36,438 bases of DNA from Asparagopsis taxiformis (GCA_030407315.1 JALQPE010002882.1:1-36438), one strand, 5' to 3'. Shown: positions 20,165-30,801, counted from the stretch's first letter. Notes: generated by a model not told the origin, from the letters alone. Numbers and translations: made by a program.

Positions 20165-22078
20165 ATGAATTACGCTGTGTCGAATTCCAGCGCGTCGCCC
20201 AGGCAACTGTTGCCAACGTCAACGGACGCCGAAGCCGACGTGGCCTTGTCAGCAGAAGCGATCTTCGCGACTGATCGATCTATCCCGCCGGATATCGAGG
20301 CGATCGGCCAGCTACCACGTATGGTAAGCCCGTTTGAGTCCGTGAGTATGGACCCCGCAACGCGCGGTCAGCTCAACGAAGGGAACGTGACTCCCACGGC
20401 ACTACGTGTAGTGTACGAAGACCTTCGAGGTCACATCGAAAGGGCGAGCGACGCGGCCGTCGACGAAGCCGTAAGGCAGAGACTCGGAGTCTCGGAGCGC
20501 GAAGCTCGTGCGTTACGTGAACGCTCAGCGACCCTCGAACGGGAAAACGAAGATTTACGAAACCGCCTCTCCGCCGTGGAGGGAAGACTCGACTCGTTTG
20601 TCGTAGTATTCAACGAAATCGTCGCCGGACGTTCCGCTCCGCCGAGCGGAAGCGATCCGAGTTACGGAGAAGGCTCGCGCGCCTATAACTCGCAATCCTC
20701 CCCGGCCGTTCCGGGAGGATACCCACCAACACCCGGTCCGACGACCCCGACAACGTACGGAAGGGGGGCGACAGTGCAACGAGCCATCGCCAACCCCAAC
20801 GAGACGCCACGAAGGCAATTACGTTTTAACGATACGCCAGACCACGCGCGGTCGGCGGACGCAGCACGAGCTGCGCAATTCGATACGAGAGCCCCCCCGC
20901 CACGTGAAACGTACATTCTGTGGCTGGGTACGTTCGGCACGACGGACACGCGAGTCCACGAAAACGAACGTGCCGACGCGGTACGCTTACCAGGGAACGC
21001 CCTCGGACCCGTTGGCCACGCGTTGGCAGAGCACACGACAATGCTCGACGCATTTGCGAACGTGGTGTCGTACCGTATGTACCGACTTAACGATGTACGT
21101 GAACATCTCTACGTGAACGAGAGTCAAAGCGTACATAAGCTCAAACGTGAGCTGGAGGGACTTTTCCCTACGTTAAAGCCGTTCTCCGGCCGGAATCCGA
21201 TTACGTTACTCGGATTCCTCGCCCAAATACGTGATGGGTTCAGCACACTCGGAGTGTGCGAGGGAGTGGCAGTACGTGCGCTGCAGTTCTTCCTCGAAGG
21301 GGACGCCCGACGGTTCTACGATTCCCAGTGTACGACTGGTGTGATCACGACTGATCCGAAGAAGAGGTTCTCGTGGCCTCACGTGATCAACGCGTTGATC
21401 AAACGATACCTGCAAGACGACGTGCTGCAGGAGGCCTACGAAAAGGTCACGATGATCACGCAGAGTCCTAACGAGGACGAGAATCAGTACGCTGATAGAC
21501 TCGACACCGCCACGCGAGCGTGTAACTACGTGTTTACGGACCGACTCCTCGTTCACCACTACGTACGTGGTTTACTGCCCTCGACGCGGGCAGCCGTGAC
21601 GGAACGACTCCGGTCACTTCCCGAACGAGAGAGGAACGACCTCACCGTTGTGAGACGATTAGCGACGGCCGAAGGAACGACCTTCCGTGCACGTACAGCA
21701 GCTGTCGCGTCAGCCGCGAAACCGAAAGTGCGGTTTCCGGTGAAGCCTACGTTGGCTATTTCCGACCACGAGTCGAGGAAGTTCGCGGACTACGATGAGT
21801 CCACGTACTTACGTGACGAACGGGCTAACGAGCCCAGTTACCACGATGGTAACCCGAACATCCCCGCGAGGGATGATGACGACGTGTCGCTCGCTGCGAC
21901 TCACGTTGCCGAGAATTTGGAGGCGATCCTCTTCACGAACGGGCCGCCGCCCAACGATACGAAAACAGGCAAACGAAAAGCCGGACGAGCTCGAAGCTCG
22001 ATTGAACCGTCCATGCGAGGACGTGCCCAAGCTCACGAGCGAGCAGACGCAATTGGCGCACTCCGTAATCCCGAATGA
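20165..22078 (+). CDS. Gag, capsid-containing part
   Basis: The first ATG is at 20165; the frame is open from upstream but without an earlier ATG. About 637 codons end at TGA 22078. Residues about 97-145 are a strongly predicted coiled coil (ARALRERSATLERENEDLR). A Pro/Gly/Tyr-rich linker follows, then the gag core at residues about 312-505, with FPTLKPFSGRNPITLLGF, ALQFFLEGDARRFY and YADRLDTATRACNYVF, the pattern of retrotransposon gag (Retrotrans_gag-like) capsids. Gag forms the particle that packages the RNA. The last 35-40 codons are probably not native: in the +1 frame from about 21966 the protein continues into the nucleocapsid. The switch lies at the A4 run 21962-21965, so either this copy carries one extra A or a +1 shift is programmed. 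Confidence 0.85.
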   Translation: MNYAVSNSSASPRQLLPTSTDAEADVALSAEAIFATDRSIPPDIEAIGQLPRMVSPFESVSMDPATRGQLNEGNVTPTALRVVYEDLRGHIERASDAAVDEAVRQRLGVSEREARALRERSATLERENEDLRNRLSAVEGRLDSFVVVFNEIVAGRSAPPSGSDPSYGEGSRAYNSQSSPAVPGGYPPTPGPTTPTTYGRGATVQRAIANPNETPRRQLRFNDTPDHARSADAARAAQFDTRAPPPRETYILWLGTFGTTDTRVHENERADAVRLPGNALGPVGHALAEHTTMLDAFANVVSYRMYRLNDVREHLYVNESQSVHKLKRELEGLFPTLKPFSGRNPITLLGFLAQIRDGFSTLGVCEGVAVRALQFFLEGDARRFYDSQCTTGVITTDPKKRFSWPHVINALIKRYLQDDVLQEAYEKVTMITQSPNEDENQYADRLDTATRACNYVFTDRLLVHHYVRGLLPSTRAAVTERLRSLPERERNDLTVVRRLATAEGTTFRARTAAVASAAKPKVRFPVKPTLAISDHESRKFADYDESTYLRDERANEPSYHDGNPNIPARDDDDVSLAATHVAENLEAILFTNGPPPNDTKTGKRKAGRARSSIEPSMRGRAQAHERADAIGALRNPE

Positions 22079-22571
22079 TTACTGGACGCTGTCGTGTTGG
22101 TCATGCCGCGAAGATGGCCACTCGACGTTTACGTGTCCGCGTCTGACGCCAGATCAACGGATCTTTTTCGCGTACAAGTACTACCTCTTCCACGTGAAGA
22201 GCAACCCACGTCAGGCTGAGTACTTCCGCCAACGAATGGCCAAACGTAACCAGGAACGATCTGATGAGCGAGGGAACGTGACCCCGCGGAGGTACGGCAC
22301 GCCGCCTACGATACTCCGAAACCCCAATCGTGACGGGGGAAGACCCTTCGACAGGCGCCGCGGCGACTTTCGTAATGACCGACGTGACCCCCGCCCGTGG
22401 GCGAACGAACGAAATGGCCAGCGTAATGGCCGCAGCGGAGTCTACGTGACGACTTCCGCTGACGAAACACCACTCGAGGTGGAAACGAGTCACGATGACG
22501 AGCGAGCTTCGTGGGCTCACGACGACGACGTGTCGAACGGCCCCGCGCCGGAAAACGACCAGGCGATGTAG
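21966..22571 (+). CDS. Gag nucleocapsid part with CCHC zinc knuckle (frame +1 relative to capsid)
   Basis: This frame continues gag after the A run, with PDELEARLNRPCEDVPKL and then the zinc knuckle CWSCREDGHSTFTC at 22095-22136, an exact C-x2-C-x4-H-x4-C. An Arg/Asn-rich basic tail (DRRRGDFRNDRRDPRPW) fits RNA binding. It stops at TAG 22569-22571. Pol is open in the -1 frame from 22511, giving a 61-base overlap suitable for a -1 shift. No canonical X-XXY-YYZ heptamer is seen; GGAAAAC at 22550-22556 is the nearest candidate and a poor one. Capsid and pol share a frame, so the two shifts cancel. Confidence 0.8.
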   Translation, partial: QANEKPDELEARLNRPCEDVPKLTSEQTQLAHSVIPNDYWTLSCWSCREDGHSTFTCPRLTPDQRIFFAYKYYLFHVKSNPRQAEYFRQRMAKRNQERSDERGNVTPRRYGTPPTILRNPNRDGGRPFDRRRGDFRNDRRDPRPWANERNGQRNGRSGVYVTTSADETPLEVETSHDDERASWAHDDDVSNGPAPENDQAM

Positions 22572-25500
22572 GTCACGAGCCACCCACATCGCCTGAACCC
22601 TTACGTGAAAGGGGGACGACCGACGTCGATGATTGGTCCTCCGCAGGCTCACCGATGAACGAGAGTTACGTAAAGCTCACGGCCGCGAAGGCCAACTCGA
22701 GTCACACGACACCCGACGTGGGGGAAGAAACGAAGTCCGACGGGACGGACGAACCTCACACGAAGAGGAAGTCTCGCAGACGAGCGAGACGCGCCACACG
22801 GAAACACGACGCTTCCGAGCGCGAGAAAGCCAAGCACGCGGCTTATACGAAGCGTGTCGACGCAAAAGAAGCCATACGGGCTCACACGATGAAGCGACGA
22901 ATCGCTAGCGAAGACGTAGACCGCGCGCCGGTCAGGACCGAACCGTTGGTCCTCGACGGGCATACGTGCCTACTTGCGTCGAAGCACTATATCGTGTCCG
23001 GAACGATCGGACTAGACCTCAACGTGATGAGGGCGATTACCATCGCGATGGATACGTGCAGCGGCTACAACTTGATACGAACAAGTTTACTACCCTGCGA
23101 CTGGGTCGACCGCTGTCTACGTGACGAAGAGCTGCCGAAGCTCGGAGACGCCAACGGGCGACGTTTGCCTATCGAAGGCGCCATCCTGCTTCGTGTCAGG
23201 CTGGGGAACTCGCTGTTCCGCGTAAAATTCTTCGTAGCCAACACGCTGGCTGTCCCCGCCATAATGGGCACGTCGTTCATGTCGAAGCATGTCGATGCTA
23301 TACGCTGTCGAGCACAGACAATCGACCTCCATCGGGGGGATACGATACCCATTATCGCGGAGGGCGATACGAAGACTCCGTACGAGGAGGGGGAAGAGAC
23401 GAATCCAAACGTGGAGCCCCCGAAACGCCGCGAGCGTAACGCGGCCTCGAATAGGCCGAGCCGAACGTTTTCGGTTCGCCTGACGAAGTATGCGCGTGTA
23501 CCGGCGATTTCGCAACGGACCGTCCACGTGACGACGGACGCGACCGGACTCGTGTTCCTCGAACCGAAAGCGTCGGTGCAGTTCCGGCATGGGCTGCGCA
23601 TAGCCAACGGAGTGGTCGACGTAGGACCGAGAGAGACGTTCTCTATCATCGTGTCGAACTTCACGAAGAAGGACCGCGAATTGCCGAAAGGCGCGACGAT
23701 TGCGTACGCGGTACGCTCCCCGTTGGGAATCGTCCCACTCAGGCGTGAGGGCGGCGAAGCCCTCGCGAAGGTTTTGAACCTACCGCTAGTCGACGCGACG
23801 ACGCGGACAACTACGAACGGGTTGGGCGACGAAACGCCAGACCCGTTGGTCAACGAAAAGGGGAACGACCCCGCCACGGATTGGCAGTCGACAATCGATT
23901 TGTCGCACCTCGACGACGAGGATTTACGAAAGCGCATCAACGAGATGCTAGCTACACATTCGTCAATGTGGACGAGCGGACGCCTCGGCGAAATCAATGC
24001 TACGGAGCATCGAATCGAACTCGAACCGGGCACGCGGCCCATACGTTCAATGCCCTATCGTCAGGGTCCGGCTCTACGTACGATAGCCGAGGAGCAGATC
24101 ACGAAGATGCTCAACGAAGGGGTTATCGAACCCGCGTCCAGCGAATGGGCGTCACCAATCGTGTTGGTGCCGAAGAAGGACGGATCCTTACGCTTCTGTG
24201 TCGACTACAGACGTTTGAACGCGAAGACGATCGCTGATTCGTACCCGCTTCCTCGTATGGAAGACTGCCTCGATTCGCTTGGCGACGCCGCCATCTTCAC
24301 GACACTCGACTGTAACGCCGGTTACTGGCAAGTGCCCGTCTCCGCCGAGGACCGTGATAAGACAACGTTTACGTCTTTCATGGGAACGTATCGCTACGTG
24401 CGAATGCCATTCGGGCTACGAAACGCCCCCGCTACGTTTCAGCGGACGTTGAACATAATCTTCTCCGGAGTACGTTGGCAATCGTACCTTGTTTACTTAG
24501 ACGACGTAATCGTCTTTTCGAAAGACCTCGAGTCTCACCTGGGTCACGTTGACCAGGTGCTTTCCCTGCTACGCGCAGCGGGAGTAACGTTAAAGCTAAC
24601 GAAGTGCTCGTTCTTTCAACCACGAGTTGACTACCTGGGGCACGTGATCACCCCAGGGAAGCTGCACGTCGCAGCACGGAACAAGGAAGCCTTTCGTACG
24701 GCTACGTTCCCGCGAGACAAGACGCAATGTCGATCGTTTTTGGGCGCGGCCAACGTTTACCGCCGTTTCGTAAAGGCGTATGCCGAGATCGCTCGGCCGC
24801 TCAACACGATGTTGAAGAAGGACGCTTCCCCCGATTGGACGAACCCAACGGACACGCAAACGAATGCGTTCGAAACGTTGAAGACAATACTGGTGTCGCC
24901 ACCAGTATTGCACCTTCCGAAGGCGGGACGTCCGTTCATGATCGATACCGACGCGTCGGCGTATCAGCTGGGAGCTACGTTGCTCCAGCAGCAGAACGAA
25001 GATAAACCCAACGAATGGGTGCCGATTGGGTACTGGTCGAAGACCCTTAACGAAACCGAACGCGGTTACTCGGCAACGGAGCGCGAGTGTTACTCCGTCG
25101 TCTGGGCGATAACGTCGCTCCGACCCTACGTAGAGGGTCAACGATTTACCGTACGTACGGACCACGAAGCCTTACGCTGGCTGATGACGTTGACGGACGC
25201 GTCCGGACGACTACTACGATGGAGGCTACGCGTTGCCGAATTCGATTTCGAAGTTACGTACAGGCCTGGGCGCGTGCACCAGGTACCTGACGCTTTATCA
25301 CGTGTGATATCTACGTATGACGACGGTCGACCCGTCGACGATGACGTACCATCGTACGGGGACGCAGTCCTCGTGACGACTCGCAGTCGTCGACAACCCA
25401 CACGAAATGGGCAAGGACGACCGACGTCCGTACGTAAAAGGGCGACGAATGCCGGGGGTCACGACGACCCGGCGAATGAGACTCGTGATGAACGAACATC

Positions 25501-27100
25501 AGCCACGACGGCTGGCCACGATGGCCTCGAGTTCAACCGCGATGCGTCGCTCGATGACGTTCTTGACGAGGAACCGGATTTCCTCGACGAACAGCGCGCT
25601 GCTGAAGACGATTCGGCACGCGTGCCACCAGCTGACGTTCAGCTTCCCATTACGAGGGACGAGCTTATCGAAGCTCAACGCGAGGACGCGTTCTGTCAAA
25701 CGATACTGACACGACAGTCCGACACGCAGGACGCTGCATTCTTCGAAGGCCACGATGGCTTACTCCGACGCCGGAACCCTCACGACGAGGAACGTACACA
25801 AATCGTTGTGCCGGCTTCGTTACGGCCGCGGCTACTGGAGTTAACGCACCACCACGTCCTCGCTGGACATCCCGGACAAACACGTATGTACTATACCCTA
25901 CGGAGGACGTACTACTGGCCCGCGATGGCCGCCGACATCCACGCAACGGTACGAAACTGCGTTGGATGTGCGAAGAACCGCGTGAAGCTTCGCAAACGGA
26001 CGAACCCGCTACGTTTATTTCCGGCTACGGAGCCGCTGCGAGACCTATGTATCGACATACTAGGTCCGCTTACGAAGACCACGCGAGGGAACCGATTTAT
26101 CCTCGTTATAACGGACCGCTTTACGAAGCTAACCAGAGTCGTACCTCTACGAAATATCGATTCCGCCAACGTGGCGAGCGCGTTCGTCAACGCGTGGGTC
26201 TTCTCGTATGGACCCCCACGGACGCTCATAAGCGATAACGGAAAGCAGTTCGCTGCTAAGTTTTTCCAGCGCGTCTGCAACGAAATCGGCGTGACGAACG
26301 TCTTTACGTCGACGTACCACCCCCAAACGAACGGGCAGGTGGAGCGCTACAACAGGACGATCCTGGCGATGCTGCGCAATTACGTGAACGAAAACCAGAA
26401 CGACTGGGATCGATACGCATCGGCGTTAACGTTTGCGTACAACACGCATGTGAATTCGAGCACGGGCACGACGCCCTTCGATTTGATTCTCACAAATCCA
26501 CCGCCACCGTTGGCGCTACACACGTCGGTAACGAACCGCGAACTACCCGACGGGGGAGGGCGAGCCACTTACGTTCGTGAGCTCGCCACAACGATGGATA
26601 ACGCGTATCGAACGCTGAAGGCCGCGCAGGCACGTTATAAACGAAATTTCGATAAACGAGTCCTTGTCTCGAATCGAAACATCCGCGCGGGAGAATACGT
26701 ATTCATCGACCCGACGGACGGGACCACGAAGGGCACGAAGCTCGGCAACCACGGGTTGGGACCGTTCCGCGTACTACATAACGACGTACGAACGTTCGTC
26801 ATCCAACGAGGAGACGTAGTTGAACGTGTCAACTCGGACCGCGTTGCGTACGCGCCAACGCCGGCGAGCGCGCCCCCGCCGGAGCCATACGATGCCACCG
26901 AGGCAGACCTCGACAAGAACCGCGACGGTCCGGCGTATGTAGTAGACGACCTACTCAACCATCGCGTAAACGATGACGGCACCCTAGACTTCCTCGTGAA
27001 GTGGGTCGGGTATCGTAACCCTACGTGGGAGCCCCGCCGGAACGTATCTGAAGAGAGCGTCTCTCGATACTTCGCACGCGTGCGACGAGCAACAACGTGA
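22511..27100 (+). CDS. Pol polyprotein: protease, reverse transcriptase, RNase H, integrase, chromodomain
   Basis: The open frame is 1,529 codons and its first ATG is 22655, so expression by frameshift from gag is likely. Domains, numbered from 22511: protease near D181 in AMDTCSGYNLI, where the usual DT/SG is DTC; reverse transcriptase from about 550 (LVPKKDGSLRFCVDYRRLN) with YLDD at 662-665 in YLDDVIVFS; RNase H with MIDTDASAYQLGATL (D812, D814), ATEREC and TDHEAL; integrase zinc finger H1115-x4-H1120...C1150-x2-C1153; catalytic D1182, D1242, E1278 with the D,D-35-E spacing (HPQTNGQVERYNR); and chromodomain about 1476-1529 (FLVKWVGYRNPTWEP), which in chromoviruses directs integration to marked chromatin. 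The frame is uninterrupted and all RT, RH and IN catalytic residues are present. Stop TGA 27098-27100. Confidence 0.95.
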   Translation: MGSRRRRVERPRAGKRPGDVGHEPPTSPEPLRERGTTDVDDWSSAGSPMNESYVKLTAAKANSSHTTPDVGEETKSDGTDEPHTKRKSRRRARRATRKHDASEREKAKHAAYTKRVDAKEAIRAHTMKRRIASEDVDRAPVRTEPLVLDGHTCLLASKHYIVSGTIGLDLNVMRAITIAMDTCSGYNLIRTSLLPCDWVDRCLRDEELPKLGDANGRRLPIEGAILLRVRLGNSLFRVKFFVANTLAVPAIMGTSFMSKHVDAIRCRAQTIDLHRGDTIPIIAEGDTKTPYEEGEETNPNVEPPKRRERNAASNRPSRTFSVRLTKYARVPAISQRTVHVTTDATGLVFLEPKASVQFRHGLRIANGVVDVGPRETFSIIVSNFTKKDRELPKGATIAYAVRSPLGIVPLRREGGEALAKVLNLPLVDATTRTTTNGLGDETPDPLVNEKGNDPATDWQSTIDLSHLDDEDLRKRINEMLATHSSMWTSGRLGEINATEHRIELEPGTRPIRSMPYRQGPALRTIAEEQITKMLNEGVIEPASSEWASPIVLVPKKDGSLRFCVDYRRLNAKTIADSYPLPRMEDCLDSLGDAAIFTTLDCNAGYWQVPVSAEDRDKTTFTSFMGTYRYVRMPFGLRNAPATFQRTLNIIFSGVRWQSYLVYLDDVIVFSKDLESHLGHVDQVLSLLRAAGVTLKLTKCSFFQPRVDYLGHVITPGKLHVAARNKEAFRTATFPRDKTQCRSFLGAANVYRRFVKAYAEIARPLNTMLKKDASPDWTNPTDTQTNAFETLKTILVSPPVLHLPKAGRPFMIDTDASAYQLGATLLQQQNEDKPNEWVPIGYWSKTLNETERGYSATERECYSVVWAITSLRPYVEGQRFTVRTDHEALRWLMTLTDASGRLLRWRLRVAEFDFEVTYRPGRVHQVPDALSRVISTYDDGRPVDDDVPSYGDAVLVTTRSRRQPTRNGQGRPTSVRKRATNAGGHDDPANETRDERTSATTAGHDGLEFNRDASLDDVLDEEPDFLDEQRAAEDDSARVPPADVQLPITRDELIEAQREDAFCQTILTRQSDTQDAAFFEGHDGLLRRRNPHDEERTQIVVPASLRPRLLELTHHHVLAGHPGQTRMYYTLRRTYYWPAMAADIHATVRNCVGCAKNRVKLRKRTNPLRLFPATEPLRDLCIDILGPLTKTTRGNRFILVITDRFTKLTRVVPLRNIDSANVASAFVNAWVFSYGPPRTLISDNGKQFAAKFFQRVCNEIGVTNVFTSTYHPQTNGQVERYNRTILAMLRNYVNENQNDWDRYASALTFAYNTHVNSSTGTTPFDLILTNPPPPLALHTSVTNRELPDGGGRATYVRELATTMDNAYRTLKAAQARYKRNFDKRVLVSNRNIRAGEYVFIDPTDGTTKGTKLGNHGLGPFRVLHNDVRTFVIQRGDVVERVNSDRVAYAPTPASAPPPEPYDATEADLDKNRDGPAYVVDDLLNHRVNDDGTLDFLVKWVGYRNPTWEPRRNVSEESVSRYFARVRRATT

Positions 27101-29250
27101 AAGGCCACGACGGCCCCCGAAAACGCACAAGAGCGTCGGGTTAAGCGCACGCGTGCGCGACGTTGCACGATGCAACAAACGAAGGCGACGAGCCGCACGA
27201 ACGAGAAGCGAAGGCACAACGAGTGGCCGGGACGTCCACCCTTGCGTTGGGGGGGCGCGATGCGTGCTAGAGCCGTCGCTCTTTTCGTTTTCGACACCAT
27301 ACGTTGGTGGAGGCACGAGCGCCAACGAAAGATTGGACGACGAGTCCACGCGCGGACGATTCACACGATGTGAAGAGCCACGACTGGCTCGACAGTGTTG
27401 ACCGTCCCACGGGCAAAGGTGACGAAAACACGGGCCACGGACGGACAACACGTCAGATTTTTCGCGCGAAAAATTATACTTGGGCCAGCGGGCCATGGAC
27501 GCACGGTACGAAAAATCGGGCCGATTACAGTGCGCTAACCCGGCCAAATCTCGGGACTCGCGTGCCCCGAAAATTTCGTAATTTTGGCATGTCACGTGAG
27601 CCATCGTACGTCCCCGTGGACAGCCGCTGACAACGAGTCGCATCGACCAACGAGGTCAACGCCAAACAGCTCGCGAGCTAACGGCAACGTGACGCCGGAA
27701 GGCGGAGAAACGACGTAGGACGGACGCGTCCCCAACGAAGATGGCAACGGCCTCATTATGAAACTTCCCGCACGAAGCGGAACAAAGCTATACGTTAGCC
27801 GACGAATTAGACCAATGGGTCTCAGCGCACGAAGCGCGCGAGTAAAGCGTGCGAACGCCGAACCAACGAGGCCGCGACGACGGACGGCGAACCGTATCGC
27901 CATCTTGAGGCACGACGCCGAACACGGTAGCCACGTACGGCAACCACGGAACGACACAACGGTGTCCTGCCACGCGGGCATAGCGAATAACGCGCGAAAG
28001 CGAAAAGCCCGCCGGCTAGTCGAAACGCACGAGTAAACCCGAAAGGGGTTGACCACGTACGGTCACGAAGACCAAGACGCGCACGTCCGCGTCGCAACCG
28101 TAAAAGCTAACGAAGCTTCAACCTCGTACGCATTCGAAGGCGCACGCGCCACCGGCCACGTCGGCCATGATACGAGCGAGGTACGCGGACGTCGTAACGA
28201 TAACGACGTACCTCAACGGGTCGACCCCGCGAAACGAAAATACGAATACGCGACGGCGTACAAGCTGGTAGCCGACGTAAACGGCACAGCCGAAGGCGAC
28301 GAGCCGACGAAAAACTGGCTCACGTAACAGCCTCAAACGCCCGCGGGCATGCGAAACGACTTCGTCAATCGCGTCCCCGTCGGGTTCGCAAGTCGAATAA
28401 ACGAAATTACGCAACGGCGTAGAGGGCGAGCATTACGTATGCCCAGGTGCACGTCGCACCACATAACGGATGAGCTAACGAAACGCTCCTCGAACGCCGC
28501 GGCGAACGACACCACCACGCGAAGCGGACTAGCGCAACGAGTGCGCCACCGGCTAACGTGAAGCCGCGGGAACGTGAAGCGCGACGGCGCTAACGGTGTT
28601 AACGGCTATACGAAAAGCCAAGCCCGCCGGCAAAGACGTTGTCAACGGAACCACGACGCGCCACGACGCACTGCCGCGTACACGCAACGGCGTGAAACGT
28701 CAAGCCAACTCACGCGCGAGTCGGCCTGACGTTTAGCGAATTTTCCGTCAAGCTCACCGGAGCAAATTAAAATTGGCACCGACGTGCTACGTGCCAAAGA
28801 GCTCGAATGCTCAACGGAATTAGACACCCGACGGGGTTATCCGCACGAGAAACGACGGCGGAAACGAATTCCGAGATAGTTACTAAATGATACGCTCGCC
28901 AACGGGCTCTACGATCGAGGTTAACGTACCACTCGCAGTGAAAAGCCGCCGCTACGCGCCGCCGCTTTGCCGAATAATTGCGTGTGTTACGAACCTGCCA
29001 ACGGGCACGCGCCGCCACGAACTCGAAGCACGTGCTACGTAAGCCCTACGATACCCGACGGGGTAGACGCCACAACAAAAAAATTGTGGGGAGGGGCTTA
29101 ACGCTAACCCCTCCCTCGCTGCAGACGACCTGCCAAACACAAATTACGAAGCTCAACGGAGCCGTGCGATTACGCAAAGAAACAAGACGAAGTTTACGAA
29201 GTAACACGATGCTAGAGCCGACGTGGCCTACGAACTAACCTAGGAACGAC
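27101..29250. other. Long gene-free stretch inside the gypsy element
   Basis: About 2.15 kb follow pol with only short ORFs on both strands and no domain. The sequence is rich in AACG, ACGA and GCCGG words and keeps the base composition of the element. Phrases like CCAACGGGC, CCGACGGGGT and AAGCCCGCCGGC recur loosely. It is the 3' untranslated part of the sense transcript and the downstream region of the antisense ORF, and could hold a terminator, packaging signals or a decayed gene. Confidence 0.6.
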
Positions 29251-30801
29251 CTAGTAGCGACGAGAACGCTTGCCCGCATGGTCATACGGACCAGGGCCTT
29301 CGCCGCGGCTATCGTGGCTGCGGCTGCGACTGGGCTGAACGAAGCCCGGCGCGTACGGATCGACGGTCTGCGTGGCCACGGGGGCTCGCTCGCGACGTGA
29401 CGCGGGATCCCTAGCGTAGGGATCCGCAGTCCCGTGACTGCGCGTATCCGAAGGGTACGCCGCCGTGTGGCCATACCCAACGGGGTTTCCGTAGCCGCCG
29501 CCACTTGCGTATCCATAGGGATCGCTACGACCACCAACGGCTGGTGCGTAACTACGAGTCGCCGCGGCGAGACGTTCCGAAATCGCGCGCTCCGTTGCCA
29601 AGCGGGCAGTCAGGTCCAACGACTGGGCCCTGAACTCTTCGGCTGCGCGAGCCACGGACGAGATGAGGGAACGAATAACCCAGCCGTCCGCACGAGGCGG
29701 AGCGGCCATCGACGTACCGAGAAGCCGACGGGCATCCTCATCGGAGACGCGGTCGTCCAGGCTAACGAAGCGTGGCGCGCGTTCGGCCGGCGTGGCCACA
29801 TCCGAGCGACCGACACGGGCAACGTCGCCCCCTTCCGTGGCCTCGCGAGGCACAATTTCACGAGGATCCGGCACACGCGGCGCTTCATCTTGCTGGCCAC
29901 GACGGCCAGGACGTGACCCGCGAGGTCGATTACTGCCACCGAGGCCGCTGTAGTAGCCAGAACGATTGCCACGACGGCGTTCGGCTCGGGAAACGTCCCG
30001 CGGTACGTACGCGCCGTCGCTGCGTACCTGGACGAACTCTTGGTTGTCCCCGGTCGCGTAATCCGGGCGCACAACGCGATACTCCGGCCCCAACGCGAGG
30101 GCGCCGCGAGTCTCTGCCACCACGCCGGTGACGGAAACGAACATGTCGGAGCCTTCGACCGGCATTGCACGAAGCAATTCGTAATCTGCCAGGTAGTCCA
30201 GCGTGGACTCCGGCAGTAGGCACGCGCGCCCAAACACACGCCGCTCCACGTAAAGCGAGCAAGCGAACATCGCTGCGTGCTCAACGTCCACCGCCGTGAG
30301 GGAACGTTCCTTCACCTCCGCAGGCGCGTCCTGCATCGTTCCGGTGAAGTAATGTACCACGCGAGGTAATAACGTAGATGACCCGCGGGGATACGGATAC
30401 ACGCCTACCACGTCTGGCAGCGTCGGGAAATAATCCCTACCCGGAACACCTAGCGAGGTGGACGCGTGCGACACACGAAAGTCGTCCGCGTCGGCGTAAC
30501 GGAGCGCGAAGTAGTCGTCGTACGATATGACGCGGTTGCCCATAACGCTCAACGAGAGCGCGGTTTTCCACTCGGCACGCTGCCGCTCCGTCAATGTCCG
30601 CGGACACACGTACACGGACGCCAACGCAGTGAACGGCGGTTCCTCGGGCGTCCCCTTCCATAAGTATGCGTCCATGATGTCTACGTAGACCGCATCGTCA
30701 GCGTCGCGCAACCACGAACGGTCGCAACGAATCGACGCCGGGATCTGGTAACGTTCCGATCCCGCGGGCCCGTGGGCGAAACGACGCCCGGCACGACGCC
30801 C
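29251..30801 (-). CDS. Antisense ORF of the gypsy element, C-terminal part
   Basis: An open frame of 516 codons on the strand opposite gag-pol runs from just after a TGA (30804-30802) to TAG 29253-29251. It is in the same frame as the ORF before it, so both halves make one reading frame of about 726 codons. It begins with a folded-looking region (WLRDADDAVYVDIMDAYLW, LTERQRAEWKTALSLSVMG, LPESTLDYLADYELLRAMP). Next come an RG-rich basic stretch (NRPRGSRPGRRGQQ), a helical segment likely to be a coiled coil (LTARLATERAISERLAAA), a Gly/Tyr/Pro-rich stretch and an Arg/Ser-rich end (KRSRRY). Charge and helix distribution look like a real protein and not a shadow, and pol does not overlap it. No known family was recognised; its layout is gag-like. 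Confidence 0.65.
   Translation of the reverse strand, partial: GRRAGRRFAHGPAGSERYQIPASIRCDRSWLRDADDAVYVDIMDAYLWKGTPEEPPFTALASVYVCPRTLTERQRAEWKTALSLSVMGNRVISYDDYFALRYADADDFRVSHASTSLGVPGRDYFPTLPDVVGVYPYPRGSSTLLPRVVHYFTGTMQDAPAEVKERSLTAVDVEHAAMFACSLYVERRVFGRACLLPESTLDYLADYELLRAMPVEGSDMFVSVTGVVAETRGALALGPEYRVVRPDYATGDNQEFVQVRSDGAYVPRDVSRAERRRGNRSGYYSGLGGSNRPRGSRPGRRGQQDEAPRVPDPREIVPREATEGGDVARVGRSDVATPAERAPRFVSLDDRVSDEDARRLLGTSMAAPPRADGWVIRSLISSVARAAEEFRAQSLDLTARLATERAISERLAAATRSYAPAVGGRSDPYGYASGGGYGNPVGYGHTAAYPSDTRSHGTADPYARDPASRRERAPVATQTVDPYAPGFVQPSRSRSHDSRGEGPGPYDHAGKRSRRY

Noticed and set aside
23065..24042. 325-codon minus-strand ORF under pol
   Set aside because: It lies entirely opposite the protease/RT region, whose plus-strand reading is clearly coding. 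GC-rich codon bias opens the complementary frame. The same applies to other minus ORFs within 20.4-27.6 kb.
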